Shown: positions 28,452-38,888 of the stretch, piece after piece | How positions within the stretch are numbered: position 1 is the stretch's first letter | Layout: each line of letters opens with the position of its first letter | DNA from: Candidatus Melainabacteria bacterium | GTDB taxonomy: Bacteria > Cyanobacteriota > Vampirovibrionia > 2-02-FULL-35-15 | Assembly (NCBI GenBank): GCA_016201905.1 | Contig: JACQBQ010000018.1 | Coordinates: 79,971 to 143,970, forward strand | Direction: 5' to 3' | DNA length: 64,000 bases | Position numbers and translations under genes: made by a program | Notes under the pieces: model-generated | Seen by the model: the letters and a program-made list of their open reading frames with translations, nothing else | What the model was told of the DNA's origin: nothing | Databases searched by the model: none

Positions 28452-29528
28452 CTAAGTGGCTTTTGTCAAGTTCAATTGTCTGTTTATTGCATCTAGCATC
28501 ATTTCAGGTGTTACATCTAAGCAGACAGGTGTTGAGCAGGATTCCTTTCTTGTATCAAACAAACAAGGCCGACATGCCAGATCCCTTGCGTGTACTGAAA
28601 TAAATTTTGGATCGCATGGAAGTAATTTTTGTGGATCAGTCGGACCAAAAAATGCAACAAGTTTTTTACCGAGCGCTACCGCAAGGTGCATAGGAGCTGA
28701 ATCTACACAAACTAAAAGGTCAGAAGAACTTATTAGTGCTCCAAGTCGCTCTGTGGATATATCTAATGTACTTAAATCAAAATAATTTTTCGGCCTTGCA
28801 AAAAAACTTAGTTTTTTATGGATCTCAGCAATTGTATCAAGATCATTTTTTCCTCCAAGAAGGATTACAGCGTTATCAGAATTTTCCAATAATTTTTCTA
28901 TTAATAATGCCCAGTTTTTAGGTGCCCAGTTTTTTAATATATTTTTTTGAATACTTAATTTGCTGACTCCTGGATGAATGAAAATCTTTTTTGCATAATA
29001 TCTGTCCTTTATTCTTGGATTTAATATTTCTCTAGCCCACTGAATCGTATCTGGATTTAATTTAATTTCTGGTGCTAAATCTGATTGTTTAATTAACTCA
29101 TTTACTTCTGGGATTATTGGTGATAAAAGTTCTGCGAACATGTTTGCAGCATATTGTTTAGTATTTAGCCTTACAGTATGCGTTAAAAATAAGCGACTAA
29201 AAAGTCCTCTATAAAAACCAACTTTCATTTCAGCATCACTTAAATATGCTGTAAAGTTAGCTTTATATGATGAGCCTGTTAAAATAAGAAATTTATATGG
29301 GCGTTTTCTAATTAGTTCTCTAAGTTTTAAAATATTTAATTTTTTTTCTTTAAAATCAAATTCTCTAATTTTTCTATATAAATTTGTAAGTTCACCTATG
29401 CATGAGCTTCGTGGTTCTGTAATTAAATCTATTTCACAGTCAGGAAATTTTTGCTTTAAGAGTTTAACAGCAGGTAATAATAATATTTGATCTCCAATAC
29501 CACCTGGGTTAATGAATAGTGCTCTCAT
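28452..29528 (-). CDS. Glycosyltransferase family 9 (heptosyltransferase-like)
   Basis: NPGGIGDQILLLPAVKLLKQKFP; IFIHPGVS; LVCVDSAPMHLAVALGKKLVAFFGPTDP. Confidence 0.9.
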   Translation of the reverse strand: MRALFINPGGIGDQILLLPAVKLLKQKFPDCEIDLITEPRSSCIGELTNLYRKIREFDFKEKKLNILKLRELIRKRPYKFLILTGSSYKANFTAYLSDAEMKVGFYRGLFSRLFLTHTVRLNTKQYAANMFAELLSPIIPEVNELIKQSDLAPEIKLNPDTIQWAREILNPRIKDRYYAKKIFIHPGVSKLSIQKNILKNWAPKNWALLIEKLLENSDNAVILLGGKNDLDTIAEIHKKLSFFARPKNYFDLSTLDISTERLGALISSSDLLVCVDSAPMHLAVALGKKLVAFFGPTDPQKLLPCDPKFISVHARDLACRPCLFDTRKESCSTPVCLDVTPEMMLDAINRQLNLTKAT

Positions 29529-29574
29529 ATACTTATTTAATTCTCTCTTTATCTTTCACAAATTATTTTTACAA

Positions 29575-29694
29575 CGATGTAGAGACGATATAAATCGCGT
29601 CTCTACCTATTTTACTTGTCCATGTTGTAATCAGTTAACAACGTCTCTACACTTCTACATTATCATGTTCTTGAGGGTAAATAGAGACGTTGAC
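29575..29694. repeat. GTAGAGACG-type palindromic repeat cluster
   Basis: GTAGAGACGATATAAATCGCGTCTCTAC (29579-29606) followed by CAACGTCTCTA...TAGAGACGTTG inverted arms (to 29692). Confidence 0.8.
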
Positions 29695-29779
29695 CAAAAT
29701 ATCATTGATGGGTAGAATTAACCTTTGCATCTTTAAATATGATTGCACAAACAATAATAATTAAAGCTAATTATAAAAA

Positions 29780-30442
29780 ATGCCGAAATCAAGCACACAA
29801 AATTTGGATGAAAAAAATAAGGATTTTAAGCTACCCGATCTGTTTAAAAGTTTAAAACCCAATACTCATTTATTACATTTATCAGTTTTAAGACAATTAG
29901 CTAACCAGAGAGCTGGTACAGCATCTACCAAAACCAAAGGGGAAGTTCGCGGCGGCGGCAAAAAACCTTGGAAACAAAAAGGTACAGGTAGGGCAAGGGC
30001 AGGCTCTATAAGATCTCCATTATGGGTTGGCGGAGGTATAACTTTTGGTCCAAAACCAAGGACTTATAATATTAACCTTCCTAAAAAAGCCAGGAATTTG
30101 GCAATTGCTCAAGCACTGGTATCAAAATCAGATAATGTAGTTCTGTTAAAAAGCTTACCAGTATTAAAGGAGATTAAAACCAAAGAACTGCTTTCACAGC
30201 TTAAATCCATGGGTGATTTAAAAGCACCGATTTTATTTATAGCTGATTCAAGTGAAGCTGACTTCATAAAAGTAAAGAAAGCGTCAAATAATTTACAGGA
30301 TGTAGTTTTTACTGACCAAAAAGTTGTAGGAACTTTTGAGATTCTTAAGTCTAATACAATTTTAATAACACAGCATGCAATGACTGAGCTTGAAAAAAGG
30401 TTTTCAAAGCTTCTAAAACGTGGAAGTACAAAGGTAACGTAA
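29780..30442 (+). CDS. rplD: 50S ribosomal protein L4
   Basis: GTASTKTKGEVRGGGKKPWKQKGTGRARAGSIRSPLWVGGG. Confidence 0.96.
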   Translation: MPKSSTQNLDEKNKDFKLPDLFKSLKPNTHLLHLSVLRQLANQRAGTASTKTKGEVRGGGKKPWKQKGTGRARAGSIRSPLWVGGGITFGPKPRTYNINLPKKARNLAIAQALVSKSDNVVLLKSLPVLKEIKTKELLSQLKSMGDLKAPILFIADSSEADFIKVKKASNNLQDVVFTDQKVVGTFEILKSNTILITQHAMTELEKRFSKLLKRGSTKVT

Positions 30443-30446
30443 AAAA

Positions 30447-30740
30447 ATGAGTGGAAATTTGTCAAATATATTATTAGAACCAATTATTACAGAGAAGAGT
30501 ACTGCCTTAAGTCAGCACGATAAGTATACTTTTAAGGTTGCCAAGGATGCTACAAAATCCAGTATTAAAAAAGCTTTTCAGGAGATATTCCCTGATAAAA
30601 AAGTTTTATCAGTAAAAACATTAATTGTAAGGGGACATAAGAGACGAACTAAATATGGACATTCATTGCCAAAGGATGGTAAAAAGGCAGTTGTAACTGC
30701 AAGTGGTTCAAAAATTACATATTTCCCGGAGGTTTCATAG
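30447..30740 (+). CDS. rplW: 50S ribosomal protein L23
   Basis: ILLEPIITEKSTALSQHDKYTFKVAKDATKSSIKKAFQEIF. Confidence 0.95.
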   Translation: MSGNLSNILLEPIITEKSTALSQHDKYTFKVAKDATKSSIKKAFQEIFPDKKVLSVKTLIVRGHKRRTKYGHSLPKDGKKAVVTASGSKITYFPEVS

Positions 30741-30796
30741 ATAAAAGGTCGAGGTGGGAATTAAGAATTGAGAATTAAGAGGTTGAAAAATAAATT

Positions 30797-31621
30797 ATGC
30801 CAGTAAAAGAAAGAAGACCAATTACACCTGGACAACGTGGAATGAGCTTTATTGATTTTAGTGAGATAACTAAATCAAAGCCTGAAAAAAAATTACTTAA
30901 ATCATATAGAAGGATATCAGGCAGAAATAATCAAGGAAGAATTACTACAAGACATAGAGGTGGTGGACATAAAAAGCAGTATAGAATAATTGATTTTTTA
31001 AGAAATAAAGATAATGTCCCAGCAAAAGTAATTGCTATTGAATACGATCCAAATAGAAATTGTAGAATTGCATTACTGTCATACAGTGATGGCGAGAAGA
31101 AATATATACTGGCTCCAAACGGACTAAAAGTAAATGATGTAGTAATGTCTGGTGAGAGTGTAGAACAAAAAGTTGGCAATGCTCTGCCTATTAGAAACAT
31201 TACCGTTGGTGAGTTTATCCATAATGTTGAATTAAAACCTGGAGCAGGTGGACAGCTTGCCAGATCAGCAGGTGCAGCTTCACAGCTTCTGGCAAAAGAA
31301 GGCGAGCTTGCAACACTCAGGCTACCTTCTGGTGAAATGAGAAGAGTTAGTAGTAACTGTAGAGCTACACTAGGACAGCTTGGTAATTTAGATCAGCTAA
31401 ATGTTCAGCTTGGAAAAGCAGGACGTAAGCGTTATTTAGGGATCAGACCTACCGTCAGAGGCTCTGCTATGAATCCTGTAGACCATCCGCATGGAGGCGG
31501 AGAAGGCAGAAGTCCTATTGGTGGACAGCCAAAGACTCCTTGGGGAAAACCAGCCATGGGACTTAAGTCCAGGAAACCGAAGCAGTCAGATAAGTATATT
31601 ATTTCAAGGAGAAAGAAATAA
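30797..31621 (+). CDS. rplB: 50S ribosomal protein L2
   Basis: [42 protein letters not shown]. Confidence 0.97.
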   Translation: MPVKERRPITPGQRGMSFIDFSEITKSKPEKKLLKSYRRISGRNNQGRITTRHRGGGHKKQYRIIDFLRNKDNVPAKVIAIEYDPNRNCRIALLSYSDGEKKYILAPNGLKVNDVVMSGESVEQKVGNALPIRNITVGEFIHNVELKPGAGGQLARSAGAASQLLAKEGELATLRLPSGEMRRVSSNCRATLGQLGNLDQLNVQLGKAGRKRYLGIRPTVRGSAMNPVDHPHGGGEGRSPIGGQPKTPWGKPAMGLKSRKPKQSDKYIISRRKK

Positions 31622-31624
31622 ACA

Positions 31625-31951
31625 ATGGGCAGATCACTAAAAAAAGGTCCTTATGTTCATCCTTCACTAATAAATAAAGTTAATGAAATGAATAAATTGG
31701 GGAAAAAGCAAGTAATTAAAACTTGGAAACGCGCTTCTATGATTGTGCCTGAGATGATTGGACACACAATTGCAGTTCATAATGGCAGGAAATTTGTTCC
31801 TGTTTATATTACCGAACAAATGATTGGTCATAGGCTAGGCGAGTTTTCGATTTCAAGATATTTTAGAGCTCACTCTGGTATTGCTAAAAAGGATGAAGCT
31901 GGAGCAGGTGCTGCACCAGCCCAGGCAAGTGCCTCTGAGGGTAAAAAATAA
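31625..31951 (+). CDS. rpsS: 30S ribosomal protein S19 with Ala-rich C-terminal tail
   Basis: [43 protein letters not shown]. Confidence 0.96.
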   Translation: MGRSLKKGPYVHPSLINKVNEMNKLGKKQVIKTWKRASMIVPEMIGHTIAVHNGRKFVPVYITEQMIGHRLGEFSISRYFRAHSGIAKKDEAGAGAAPAQASASEGKK

Positions 31952-31959
31952 AGGATAAA

Positions 31960-32541
31960 ATGGCAAAAGCAGTTGCAAAATTTATAAGAATGTCACCTCG
32001 GAAATTGAGAAGAGTAATCAATGTTATTCGTGGTAAAGATACAGGCAGTGCAAAAACAATTTTAAAGTTTATGCCTTATAGTGCAGCGCGTGTCGTTGAA
32101 AAGGTTTTAACATCTGCAATTTCAAATGCAAAAGAAAATGAGAAACAAAATCCTGAAGAATTAAGAATTACTAAAGCTTATGTTGATCAGTCAGCTACTT
32201 TACGTCGCTGGAGAGCAATGTCAAGAGGTAGAGGTTTTCCTATTTTAAAAAGAATGAGTCATGTAACCTTAGAGGTTAATCATGATCCTGATCTGGCTGA
32301 ACGTAGATCTAAAATGCCAGGAAAATCCACAGTTCATAAAACAGTAGAGCACAAACATGATCATAAACACGATCATAAGCATGATCACGCGCATCATGAT
32401 GAGCATGAACATGAGAAGAAAGAAGCTAAAACAACTCATAAGCAACCCAAGACAAAAGAAGTTAAAGAAATTAAGGATAAAGTAGAAAAAACAAAAGAAC
32501 CTAAGAAGAAAAAAGAAAATAAGGAGAAGAAAGAGAAATAA
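31960..32541 (+). CDS. rplV: 50S ribosomal protein L22 with His-rich/Lys-rich C-terminal extension
   Basis: [20 protein letters not shown]...[17 protein letters not shown] then [25 protein letters not shown]. Confidence 0.95.
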   Translation: MAKAVAKFIRMSPRKLRRVINVIRGKDTGSAKTILKFMPYSAARVVEKVLTSAISNAKENEKQNPEELRITKAYVDQSATLRRWRAMSRGRGFPILKRMSHVTLEVNHDPDLAERRSKMPGKSTVHKTVEHKHDHKHDHKHDHAHHDEHEHEKKEAKTTHKQPKTKEVKEIKDKVEKTKEPKKKKENKEKKEK

Positions 32542-32542
32542 A

Positions 32543-33289
32543 ATGGGTCAAAAAGTACATCCAAAAGGTTTTAGATTAGGCATTATCCAGACATGGGATT
32601 CTCAGTGGTATGCCCCACCCAAGTATTATTCAGATTTAGTATTAGAAGATAGACTGATTCGTGAACACATAAAAAGAAAACTTTTTAATGCAGGGATTAG
32701 TAAAATTGAAATCTGGAGAAAAGCTCAATTAATTCAAATTAATATTCATTCTGTAAGACCAGGCATTGTAGTAGGTAAGGGTGGGCAAGGCTTAGAGACT
32801 CTGCGAAATGAAATAATGAATTTAATTAACAGAAAAGATGTCGTTGTTCAGACCAATGTTATAGAAGTTACAAAAGCAGACTTAGATTCTCAGCTTACAA
32901 GTGAGGCAATTGCTCAGCAGTTGGAACGCAGAGTAGCTTTTCGAAAAGCAATGAAACAGGCAATGCAAAGAGCTATGCGTGCAGGTGCAAAAGGTATAAA
33001 GGTAATGGTTTCTGGACGTTTAGGTGGAAATGATATAGCGAGAACCGAGTGGTTAAGAGAAGGTGCTATACCACTTCATACTCTTAGAGCTGATATTGAT
33101 TATGGATTTGCAATTGCTAAAACAATTTTTGGTGTAATTGGTGTGAAGACATGGATATACAGAGGATTAGTTCCTCCTGGAGAAATGGTTCAAAGGAATG
33201 TAAAGCCAGTTTCTAACTTAAATTTGGAAGAAGATGAAATAGGTCAAGGACAAAGAAAGAAAAAAAGAAGAAGGGATAATAAGGAGTAA
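32543..33289 (+). CDS. rpsC: 30S ribosomal protein S3
   Basis: [34 protein letters not shown]. Confidence 0.97.
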   Translation: MGQKVHPKGFRLGIIQTWDSQWYAPPKYYSDLVLEDRLIREHIKRKLFNAGISKIEIWRKAQLIQINIHSVRPGIVVGKGGQGLETLRNEIMNLINRKDVVVQTNVIEVTKADLDSQLTSEAIAQQLERRVAFRKAMKQAMQRAMRAGAKGIKVMVSGRLGGNDIARTEWLREGAIPLHTLRADIDYGFAIAKTIFGVIGVKTWIYRGLVPPGEMVQRNVKPVSNLNLEEDEIGQGQRKKKRRRDNKE

Positions 33290-33292
33290 AAA

Positions 33293-33715
33293 TTGCTAGT
33301 ACCAAGACAGACAAAATTTAGAAAACAAATGCGCGGGCGTATGACTGGAAAAGAGTCACGGGGTGTAAGACTTCATTATGGAGAATATGGTCTACAGGCA
33401 TTGCAGCCAGCTTGGGTTTCATCCAGGCAATTAGAAGCTGCCAGAAAAGCAATGGTGCGAAGTATTAAAAGGGGTGGCAAAATCTGGATTATGGTTTTTC
33501 CAGATAAACCAGTTACAAAAAAACCTGCTGAGGTAAGAATGGGTTCTGGCAAAGGTAATCCCGAATTTTGGGTTACTGTAGTTAGACCAGGTCGTATTCT
33601 TTTTGAGATGACAGGCGTTCCGCAAGATATAGCAGTTGAATCATTAAAGCTTGCATCACACAAGCTCCCGATCAGGTGCCGTATTATTCAGAAAGAGGAA
33701 CACGTAAAAGGATAG
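33293..33715 (+). CDS. rplP: 50S ribosomal protein L16 (TTG start)
   Basis: [35 protein letters not shown]. Confidence 0.96.
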   Translation: MLVPRQTKFRKQMRGRMTGKESRGVRLHYGEYGLQALQPAWVSSRQLEAARKAMVRSIKRGGKIWIMVFPDKPVTKKPAEVRMGSGKGNPEFWVTVVRPGRILFEMTGVPQDIAVESLKLASHKLPIRCRIIQKEEHVKG

Positions 33716-33718
33716 GTT

Positions 33719-34072
33719 ATGTTGAAGTTGGTTGAAATAAAAGATTTATCACGAGGTGAGATTGTTGATCAATTAAAAAAATCACGTCTTGAACTCGTTG
33801 ATTTGCGAATGAAATTTATAAGCAGACAGTTAGAAGATCCCTCGCTTATAAAAAAGAAAAGAAAAGAAATAGCCAGACTTCTTACGATTGAAACTCAAAA
33901 ACAAAGTGATAAAGATCAAAAGTTGGAAAGTAAACCTGCAAAGAGTCTAAAGAATAAAAAAGAAAAAGAAATAATTGAAAAGAAAGTCGAAGAGAAAAAA
34001 GTAGAGAAGAAAACTAAAAAGGTAAAAAGTGTTGGGAAGAAAGGTTTAAAGAAGGAAGAAGAAAATGCCTAA
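33719..34072 (+). CDS. rpmC: 50S ribosomal protein L29 with Lys/Glu-rich C-terminal extension
   Basis: [52 protein letters not shown]; position between rplP and rpsQ. Confidence 0.93.
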   Translation: MLKLVEIKDLSRGEIVDQLKKSRLELVDLRMKFISRQLEDPSLIKKKRKEIARLLTIETQKQSDKDQKLESKPAKSLKNKKEKEIIEKKVEEKKVEKKTKKVKSVGKKGLKKEEENA

Positions 34073-34310
34073 AAAGGTACTAAAAGGAAGAGTAGTAAGT
34101 AATAAGATGGATAAGACCATTGTGGTTGCTGTTGAAAACAGGAGTCCTCATCCAAAATATAGAAAAATGGTAGCAAGAACCAAAAAATTCAAAGCACATG
34201 ATGAATCAAATCAATGCAATATTGGTGATCTGGTAGAAATTTTAGAGCACACACCAATAAGCAAAACCAAAAAGTGGTTATTAAAAGAAGTATTAGTTAA
34301 AGCTGATTAA
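34065..34310 (+). CDS. rpsQ: 30S ribosomal protein S17
   Basis: [42 protein letters not shown]. Confidence 0.96.
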   Translation: MPKKVLKGRVVSNKMDKTIVVAVENRSPHPKYRKMVARTKKFKAHDESNQCNIGDLVEILEHTPISKTKKWLLKEVLVKAD

Positions 34311-34321
34311 AGGGAGATGAA

Positions 34322-34690
34322 GTGATACAACAAGAAACAAAATTAGAAGTAGCAGATAATACAGGTGCCAAAAAAGTACAGTGCATCCGGGTATTAAAAG
34401 GTGGTAATGCTCGCTATGCAGGTGTTGGAGATCTTATTATTGGTGTTGTAAAGGATGCATTACCAAATATGCCTGTAAAAGAACATGAAATTGTAAGGTG
34501 TGTAATCGTCAGAACAAAAAAAACTTTAAGCAGAAATGATGGAAGTAAAATCAGGTTTGATGAAAATGCTGTAGTAATAATCGATAAACAAAACAACCCA
34601 AGAGGAACACGTGTATTTGGACCAGTCGCAAGAGAGTTGAGAGAAAAGCAATTTATGAAAATTATTTCATTGGCACCGGAGGTATTATAA
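34322..34690 (+). CDS. rplN: 50S ribosomal protein L14 (GTG start)
   Basis: [44 protein letters not shown]. Confidence 0.97.
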   Translation: MIQQETKLEVADNTGAKKVQCIRVLKGGNARYAGVGDLIIGVVKDALPNMPVKEHEIVRCVIVRTKKTLSRNDGSKIRFDENAVVIIDKQNNPRGTRVFGPVARELREKQFMKIISLAPEVL

Positions 34691-34709
34691 AAACTAAGGA
34701 CTAATAAAA

Positions 34710-35174
34710 ATGAGTGAAACATATATAAAAATAAACAATAAAAATAAAAAGAATAGATTAATCTATTCAAATGCACCGATTAGTGGACGTCCAAAAAAAG
34801 ATGGATTTTATATTGTTTCAAGAGCATTCTTACAACAAGGTGCTACAAACCCAAGGGTTAAACTGCATGTTAAAAGAGGCGATACGGTAATGGTTATGTC
34901 AGGAGAGGATAAAGGCAAGACAGGTAAAGTTATAGCAGCTTTTCCATGTGAAGGGAAAGTAATCGTTGAAAACGTAAATATGATTAAAAAACATCAAAAA
35001 TCTAGAGGTGTAGGTCGAGCAGGTGAAATAATTGAAAAAGAAGCTCCAATTTTTGCGTCAAAAGTAATGGTATATGATTCAGCAAAGAAAAAACCCACCA
35101 GGCTTGGACGTAAAGTTCTAAAAGATGGAAAGAAAGTTCGTATTTCAAAGGTAAGCGGTGAACAAATTGATTAA
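34710..35174 (+). CDS. rplX: 50S ribosomal protein L24 with ~50-aa N-terminal extension
   Basis: KLHVKRGDTVMVMSGEDKGKTGKVI...GEIIEKEAPIFASKVMVYD. Confidence 0.94.
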   Translation: MSETYIKINNKNKKNRLIYSNAPISGRPKKDGFYIVSRAFLQQGATNPRVKLHVKRGDTVMVMSGEDKGKTGKVIAAFPCEGKVIVENVNMIKKHQKSRGVGRAGEIIEKEAPIFASKVMVYDSAKKKPTRLGRKVLKDGKKVRISKVSGEQID

Positions 35175-35190
35175 GTCGTAGGGTACAAAA

Positions 35191-35745
35191 ATGAAAAAGA
35201 ATTTAAGAGAAAGATTTAAAACAGAAATTATAAATGAACTGATGAAAAAGCTTGGTTGCGAAAATATTCTTCAAGTACCAGCCTTAGAGAAAATTGTTGT
35301 AAATATGGGTATGGGTGAAGCTATGTCGGACTCTAAGTACTTAGATGGTGGCCTTGAAAACTTAAAGATGATCACAGGACAAAAGCCAGTTATAACGAGA
35401 GCAAAAAAATCTATAGCTACTTATAAAATTAGGCAAGGTGGACCTGTTGGGTGTATGGTTACTTTAAGAGGTCAAAGGATGTATGATTTCTTTAGTAAAC
35501 TAGTTAACTTTATCCTTCCCAGGCTAAGAGATTTTAGAGGGGTATCTCCAAAAAGTTTTGATGGAAGAGGAAATTATAATTTAGGCTTAAAAGAACAAAT
35601 TGTTTTCCCTGAAATAAACTATGACAAAATTGACAATGTTAGGGGTATGGATATTGCTTTTGTAACTACTGCAAAATCAGATGAAGAAGCAAAAACGCTT
35701 TTAAGTGCTTTGGGAATGCCCTTTAGGAAGCAGGGTGGGAATTAA
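35191..35745 (+). CDS. rplE: 50S ribosomal protein L5
   Basis: [52 protein letters not shown]. Confidence 0.97.
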   Translation: MKKNLRERFKTEIINELMKKLGCENILQVPALEKIVVNMGMGEAMSDSKYLDGGLENLKMITGQKPVITRAKKSIATYKIRQGGPVGCMVTLRGQRMYDFFSKLVNFILPRLRDFRGVSPKSFDGRGNYNLGLKEQIVFPEINYDKIDNVRGMDIAFVTTAKSDEEAKTLLSALGMPFRKQGGN

Positions 35746-35802
35746 CTATGCGAGGGAGCAAAAAACTAGTAATGCGGAATGAAAAATCCCTGCATTTATT
35801 AT

Positions 35803-35874
35803 GCGGGTGTAATTCAGTGGTAGAATGCAAGCTTCCCAAGCTTGACGTCGCGGGTTCGAACCCCGTCGCCCGCT
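35803..35874 (+). tRNA. tRNA-Gly (anticodon CCC)
   Basis: Cloverleaf GCGGGTG...CGCCCGC; anticodon stem CAAGC/GCTTG with loop TTCCCAA; T-arm GCGGGTTCGAACCCCGT; no encoded CCA. Confidence 0.93.
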
Positions 35875-35898
35875 TAGGAAAAGGAGTATAAAACGAAA

Positions 35899-36105
35899 AT
35901 GGCAAAGCTTTGTATGATAGAAAGAGAAAGAAAGAAAAGGATACTAGTCGCTAAAGGCAAATATCCAAAAATAGGATTACATAATCGTTGTAGAAAATGT
36001 GGTCGTTCAAGAGGCTATTATAGGGACTTTGGTCTTTGCAGATTGTGCTTGAGAGCCATGGCACACCTTGGATTATTGCCAGGTGTTACAAAGGCAAGTT
36101 GGTAA
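35899..36105 (+). CDS. rpsN: 30S ribosomal protein S14 (zinc-binding type)
   Basis: [38 protein letters not shown], four Cys. Confidence 0.96.
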   Translation: MAKLCMIERERKKRILVAKGKYPKIGLHNRCRKCGRSRGYYRDFGLCRLCLRAMAHLGLLPGVTKASW

Positions 36106-36137
36106 GGAAAAAAAACAAAGAAGAGGAAATCTATTAA

Positions 36138-36542
36138 ATGTCTAATACTGATCCAATAAGTGATATGTTAACAAGAATACGAAATGCAATTAAAGCAACA
36201 CATGAAAGTGTTGAGATTCCAGCTTCTAAGTTAAAGATTAGAATTGCGGAAGTTCTAAAAAAGGAAGGTTATATTAGCTCATATGAAGTTGTTGAGGCAG
36301 ATGATAAAGTAAAAAGAAAACTTAAAATATTTTTAAAATATGGACCAAGGGGTGAAAAACTAATTACCAGCATTAAAAAGATCTCTACTCCTGGGTTAAG
36401 AGTTTATTCAAAGTCAAAATATGCACCTCGTGTTCTAGATGGACTTGGCATATCAATTCTTACAACAAGTAAGGGACTAATGAGTGATCGTCAGGCAAGA
36501 AAAGAAAAAGTAGGTGGAGAAGTGCTTTGCCAGCTATGGTAA
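36138..36542 (+). CDS. rpsH: 30S ribosomal protein S8
   Basis: DPISDMLTRIRNAIKA...GISILTTSKGLMSDRQARKEKVGGEVLCQLW. Confidence 0.97.
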   Translation: MSNTDPISDMLTRIRNAIKATHESVEIPASKLKIRIAEVLKKEGYISSYEVVEADDKVKRKLKIFLKYGPRGEKLITSIKKISTPGLRVYSKSKYAPRVLDGLGISILTTSKGLMSDRQARKEKVGGEVLCQLW

Positions 36543-36555
36543 GTTAAAGGAAACA

Positions 36556-37116
36556 ATGTCAAGAATAGGAAAAAATCCGATACAAATACCAGAAAAAGTA
36601 GAAGCTACTATTTCTGATTCTCCCTCTGGGCAAACCGTAAAGGTGAAAGGTCCAAAAGGAGAACTTGAAAGTATTTTTAGAAAAGAAATAAAAATTACTA
36701 AAGAGGAAAATAAAATTGTTTTGAAAAGAGATAGCGATGAAAAGCTAAATAAAAGTCTTCATGGAATGACAAGATCTTTAATTCAAAATATGATCCTTGG
36801 AGTTACTCAAGGGTATAAGAAAGAATTAGATATAGTTGGAGTTGGTTATAGAGCACAAGTACAAAACAATAAACTCCTTTTGCAAATAGGATACAGTCAT
36901 CCTGTAGAAGTTGAATCACCTACAAAAGAAACAAAGATCGAAGTAGATAAAAACCAGACACGTATAACCATAACAGGCATAAGTAAACAAACTGTTGGTG
37001 ACCTTGCTGCTCAGATAAGGTCTGTTAGGTTACCTGAGCCTTACAAAGGAAAAGGTATTAAATATTCTGATGAAAGAGTAAGAAGGAAGGTTGGAAAGTC
37101 TGCTGCTAAGAAATAG
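36556..37116 (+). CDS. rplF: 50S ribosomal protein L6
   Basis: [15 protein letters not shown] start at 36556; [27 protein letters not shown]. Confidence 0.96.
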   Translation: MSRIGKNPIQIPEKVEATISDSPSGQTVKVKGPKGELESIFRKEIKITKEENKIVLKRDSDEKLNKSLHGMTRSLIQNMILGVTQGYKKELDIVGVGYRAQVQNNKLLLQIGYSHPVEVESPTKETKIEVDKNQTRITITGISKQTVGDLAAQIRSVRLPEPYKGKGIKYSDERVRRKVGKSAAKK

Positions 37117-37127
37117 GTTATAAAACA

Positions 37128-37496
37128 ATGATTATAAAAACTTCAAAAAAAGAAAGAGCAAGAAAAAGGCATAATAGGATCAGAAAAAAAATTTCTGGGA
37201 CAAAAGAAATGCCAAGACTGTCTCTTTATAAATCAAATAAACATATTTATGCTCAGCTGATAGATGATGTTCAGTCTTCTACGCTTGCTTATTGTTCTAC
37301 GCTACAGCCATTGCTGAAAAAAGAACTAAAGGCCACTTGGTCTAAAGAAGCAGCAAAAAAGATAGGTGAATTAATTGCTAAAGATGCTTTATCGAAAGGT
37401 ATAAAAAAAGTTGTTTTTGATAGAGGTGGGAATAGATATCATGGTAAAGTTTTAGCTTTTGCTGAAGGAGCAAGAGCCAGTGGTTTAGAGTTTTAA
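37128..37496 (+). CDS. rplR: 50S ribosomal protein L18
   Basis: [36 protein letters not shown]...[26 protein letters not shown]. Confidence 0.96.
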   Translation: MIIKTSKKERARKRHNRIRKKISGTKEMPRLSLYKSNKHIYAQLIDDVQSSTLAYCSTLQPLLKKELKATWSKEAAKKIGELIAKDALSKGIKKVVFDRGGNRYHGKVLAFAEGARASGLEF

Positions 37497-37524
37497 TTAA
37501 AAAATTAGCAAGGAAAAGTGAATT

Positions 37525-38301
37525 ATGACTGAAGAAGAAAAAGAAAATATAACAGAGCAAGTACAAAACCAGGAAGAAAAACCATCTGATGCTCCTCGTG
37601 AGGAATCATCTAAGCCTTCTGGTGAAGAGGCTGTAGATGCTGGTGAACCAAAAGCTGTTTTGCCTGATGAAGAGGCTGAAGAGGAAGATGAATTAAGTGA
37701 GCTAACTGGTATTGAAGAAGCAACAGAACAAGAAATTGTCCAGAAAGTTACAAAGAAAGAAACATTCAAAAAGAGAAAGAAACGACGCGGTGACAAATCT
37801 CAGGATAAAAAGGAAGCTTCGGAATGGATTGAAAAAGTTGTTCAAATAAGAAGAGTTACTAAGGTTGTAAAAGGCGGGAAGAAACTAAGTTTTAGAGCTG
37901 TTGTAATTGTAGGCAATGCTAAAGGACAGGTTGGCGTAGGTGTAGGAAAAGCTCTGGAAGTTATAAGTGCAATTCAAAAAGGTGTTGTTGATGCAAAGAA
38001 AAGTTTAGTAACAGTGCCGCTTATTGATTCGACTATTCCTCATCAGGTTCTTGGTAGAGCAGGGGCTGCAAAGGTACTTTTAAAACCAGCCAGAGAAGGG
38101 ACAGGTATAAAAGCAGGTGGAGCAGCAAGAACAGTTCTTGAACTAGGTGGTATTGGAGATATATTGTCAAAGTCACTAGGTTCGAGGTCTCCGCTAAACG
38201 TAGCAAGAGCAACTTTAAATGGCTTAGTTCAGTTGAGAAAATTTGATGGAGTAGCAAAGTTAAGAGGATTGACTTTAAAGGAAATGATATCTGCAAGTTA
38301 A
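37525..38301 (+). CDS. rpsE: 30S ribosomal protein S5 with long acidic then basic N-terminal extension
   Basis: [44 protein letters not shown] after ~90 aa of extension. Confidence 0.96.
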   Translation: MTEEEKENITEQVQNQEEKPSDAPREESSKPSGEEAVDAGEPKAVLPDEEAEEEDELSELTGIEEATEQEIVQKVTKKETFKKRKKRRGDKSQDKKEASEWIEKVVQIRRVTKVVKGGKKLSFRAVVIVGNAKGQVGVGVGKALEVISAIQKGVVDAKKSLVTVPLIDSTIPHQVLGRAGAAKVLLKPAREGTGIKAGGAARTVLELGGIGDILSKSLGSRSPLNVARATLNGLVQLRKFDGVAKLRGLTLKEMISAS

Positions 38302-38355
38302 GACTTGGGGTAATATAATATAGACAAAAATAGGCAAAATCAGTAAAACATAAAA

Positions 38356-38874
38356 ATGAAATTAACAGATTTAAAATCAAGCAAAGGATCCAGAAGGGAA
38401 GCAAAAGAAGTTGGCCGCGGCAGAGCGTCAGGTCATGGAAAGACATGCTGTCGTGGAAATAATGGGCAGGGACAAAGAGCAGGTAAGGGAATGAGGCTTG
38501 GTTTTGAAGGTGGACAAACCCCTTTATACAGAAGGCTTCCAAAATTTCAAACAAATGAAAGACCAAATAGAAGAGTTTGGACTATACTCAACCTTTCTGA
38601 TTTAGAAAAACTTTCAAATCAGAAACAAATTACTCCAGAGCTTCTTTTAGAAAAAGGTATTATTGATAAATTGAACGATGGCTTAAGAGTATTAGGTGAT
38701 GGTGACTTTAAATCTTCTGCTTTGGTAAAAGCACATTATTTTTCAAAATCAGCAAAAGAAAAAATTGAAGCAAGTGGTGGTAAATGTGAATTGATTGAAG
38801 TTAAATCAAGAGAATTAAATAATAAAAAAACAGTAAAGGTAGAAAAGAAAACGGAAAAAAAGAGACAAAAATAA
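38356..38874 (+). CDS. rplO: 50S ribosomal protein L15
   Basis: LKSSKGSRREAKEVGRGRASGHGKTCCRGNNGQGQRAGKGMRLGFEGGQTPLYRRLPK. Confidence 0.96.
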   Translation: MKLTDLKSSKGSRREAKEVGRGRASGHGKTCCRGNNGQGQRAGKGMRLGFEGGQTPLYRRLPKFQTNERPNRRVWTILNLSDLEKLSNQKQITPELLLEKGIIDKLNDGLRVLGDGDFKSSALVKAHYFSKSAKEKIEASGGKCELIEVKSRELNNKKTVKVEKKTEKKRQK

Positions 38875-38888
38875 ATAAGAAGTAAACT

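Noticed and set aside
30741-30796. GAATTAAGAATTGAGAATTAAGAGG between rplW and rplB
   Set aside because: Short AT-rich simple repeat also resembling sequences near 2870 and 60440; too low-complexity to call a regulatory element.
35723-35905. Minus-strand 60-aa ORF RATGFEPATSSLGSLHSTTELHPH
   Set aside because: This is the well-known spurious peptide read antisense through a tRNA gene; the + strand tRNA-Gly explains it.
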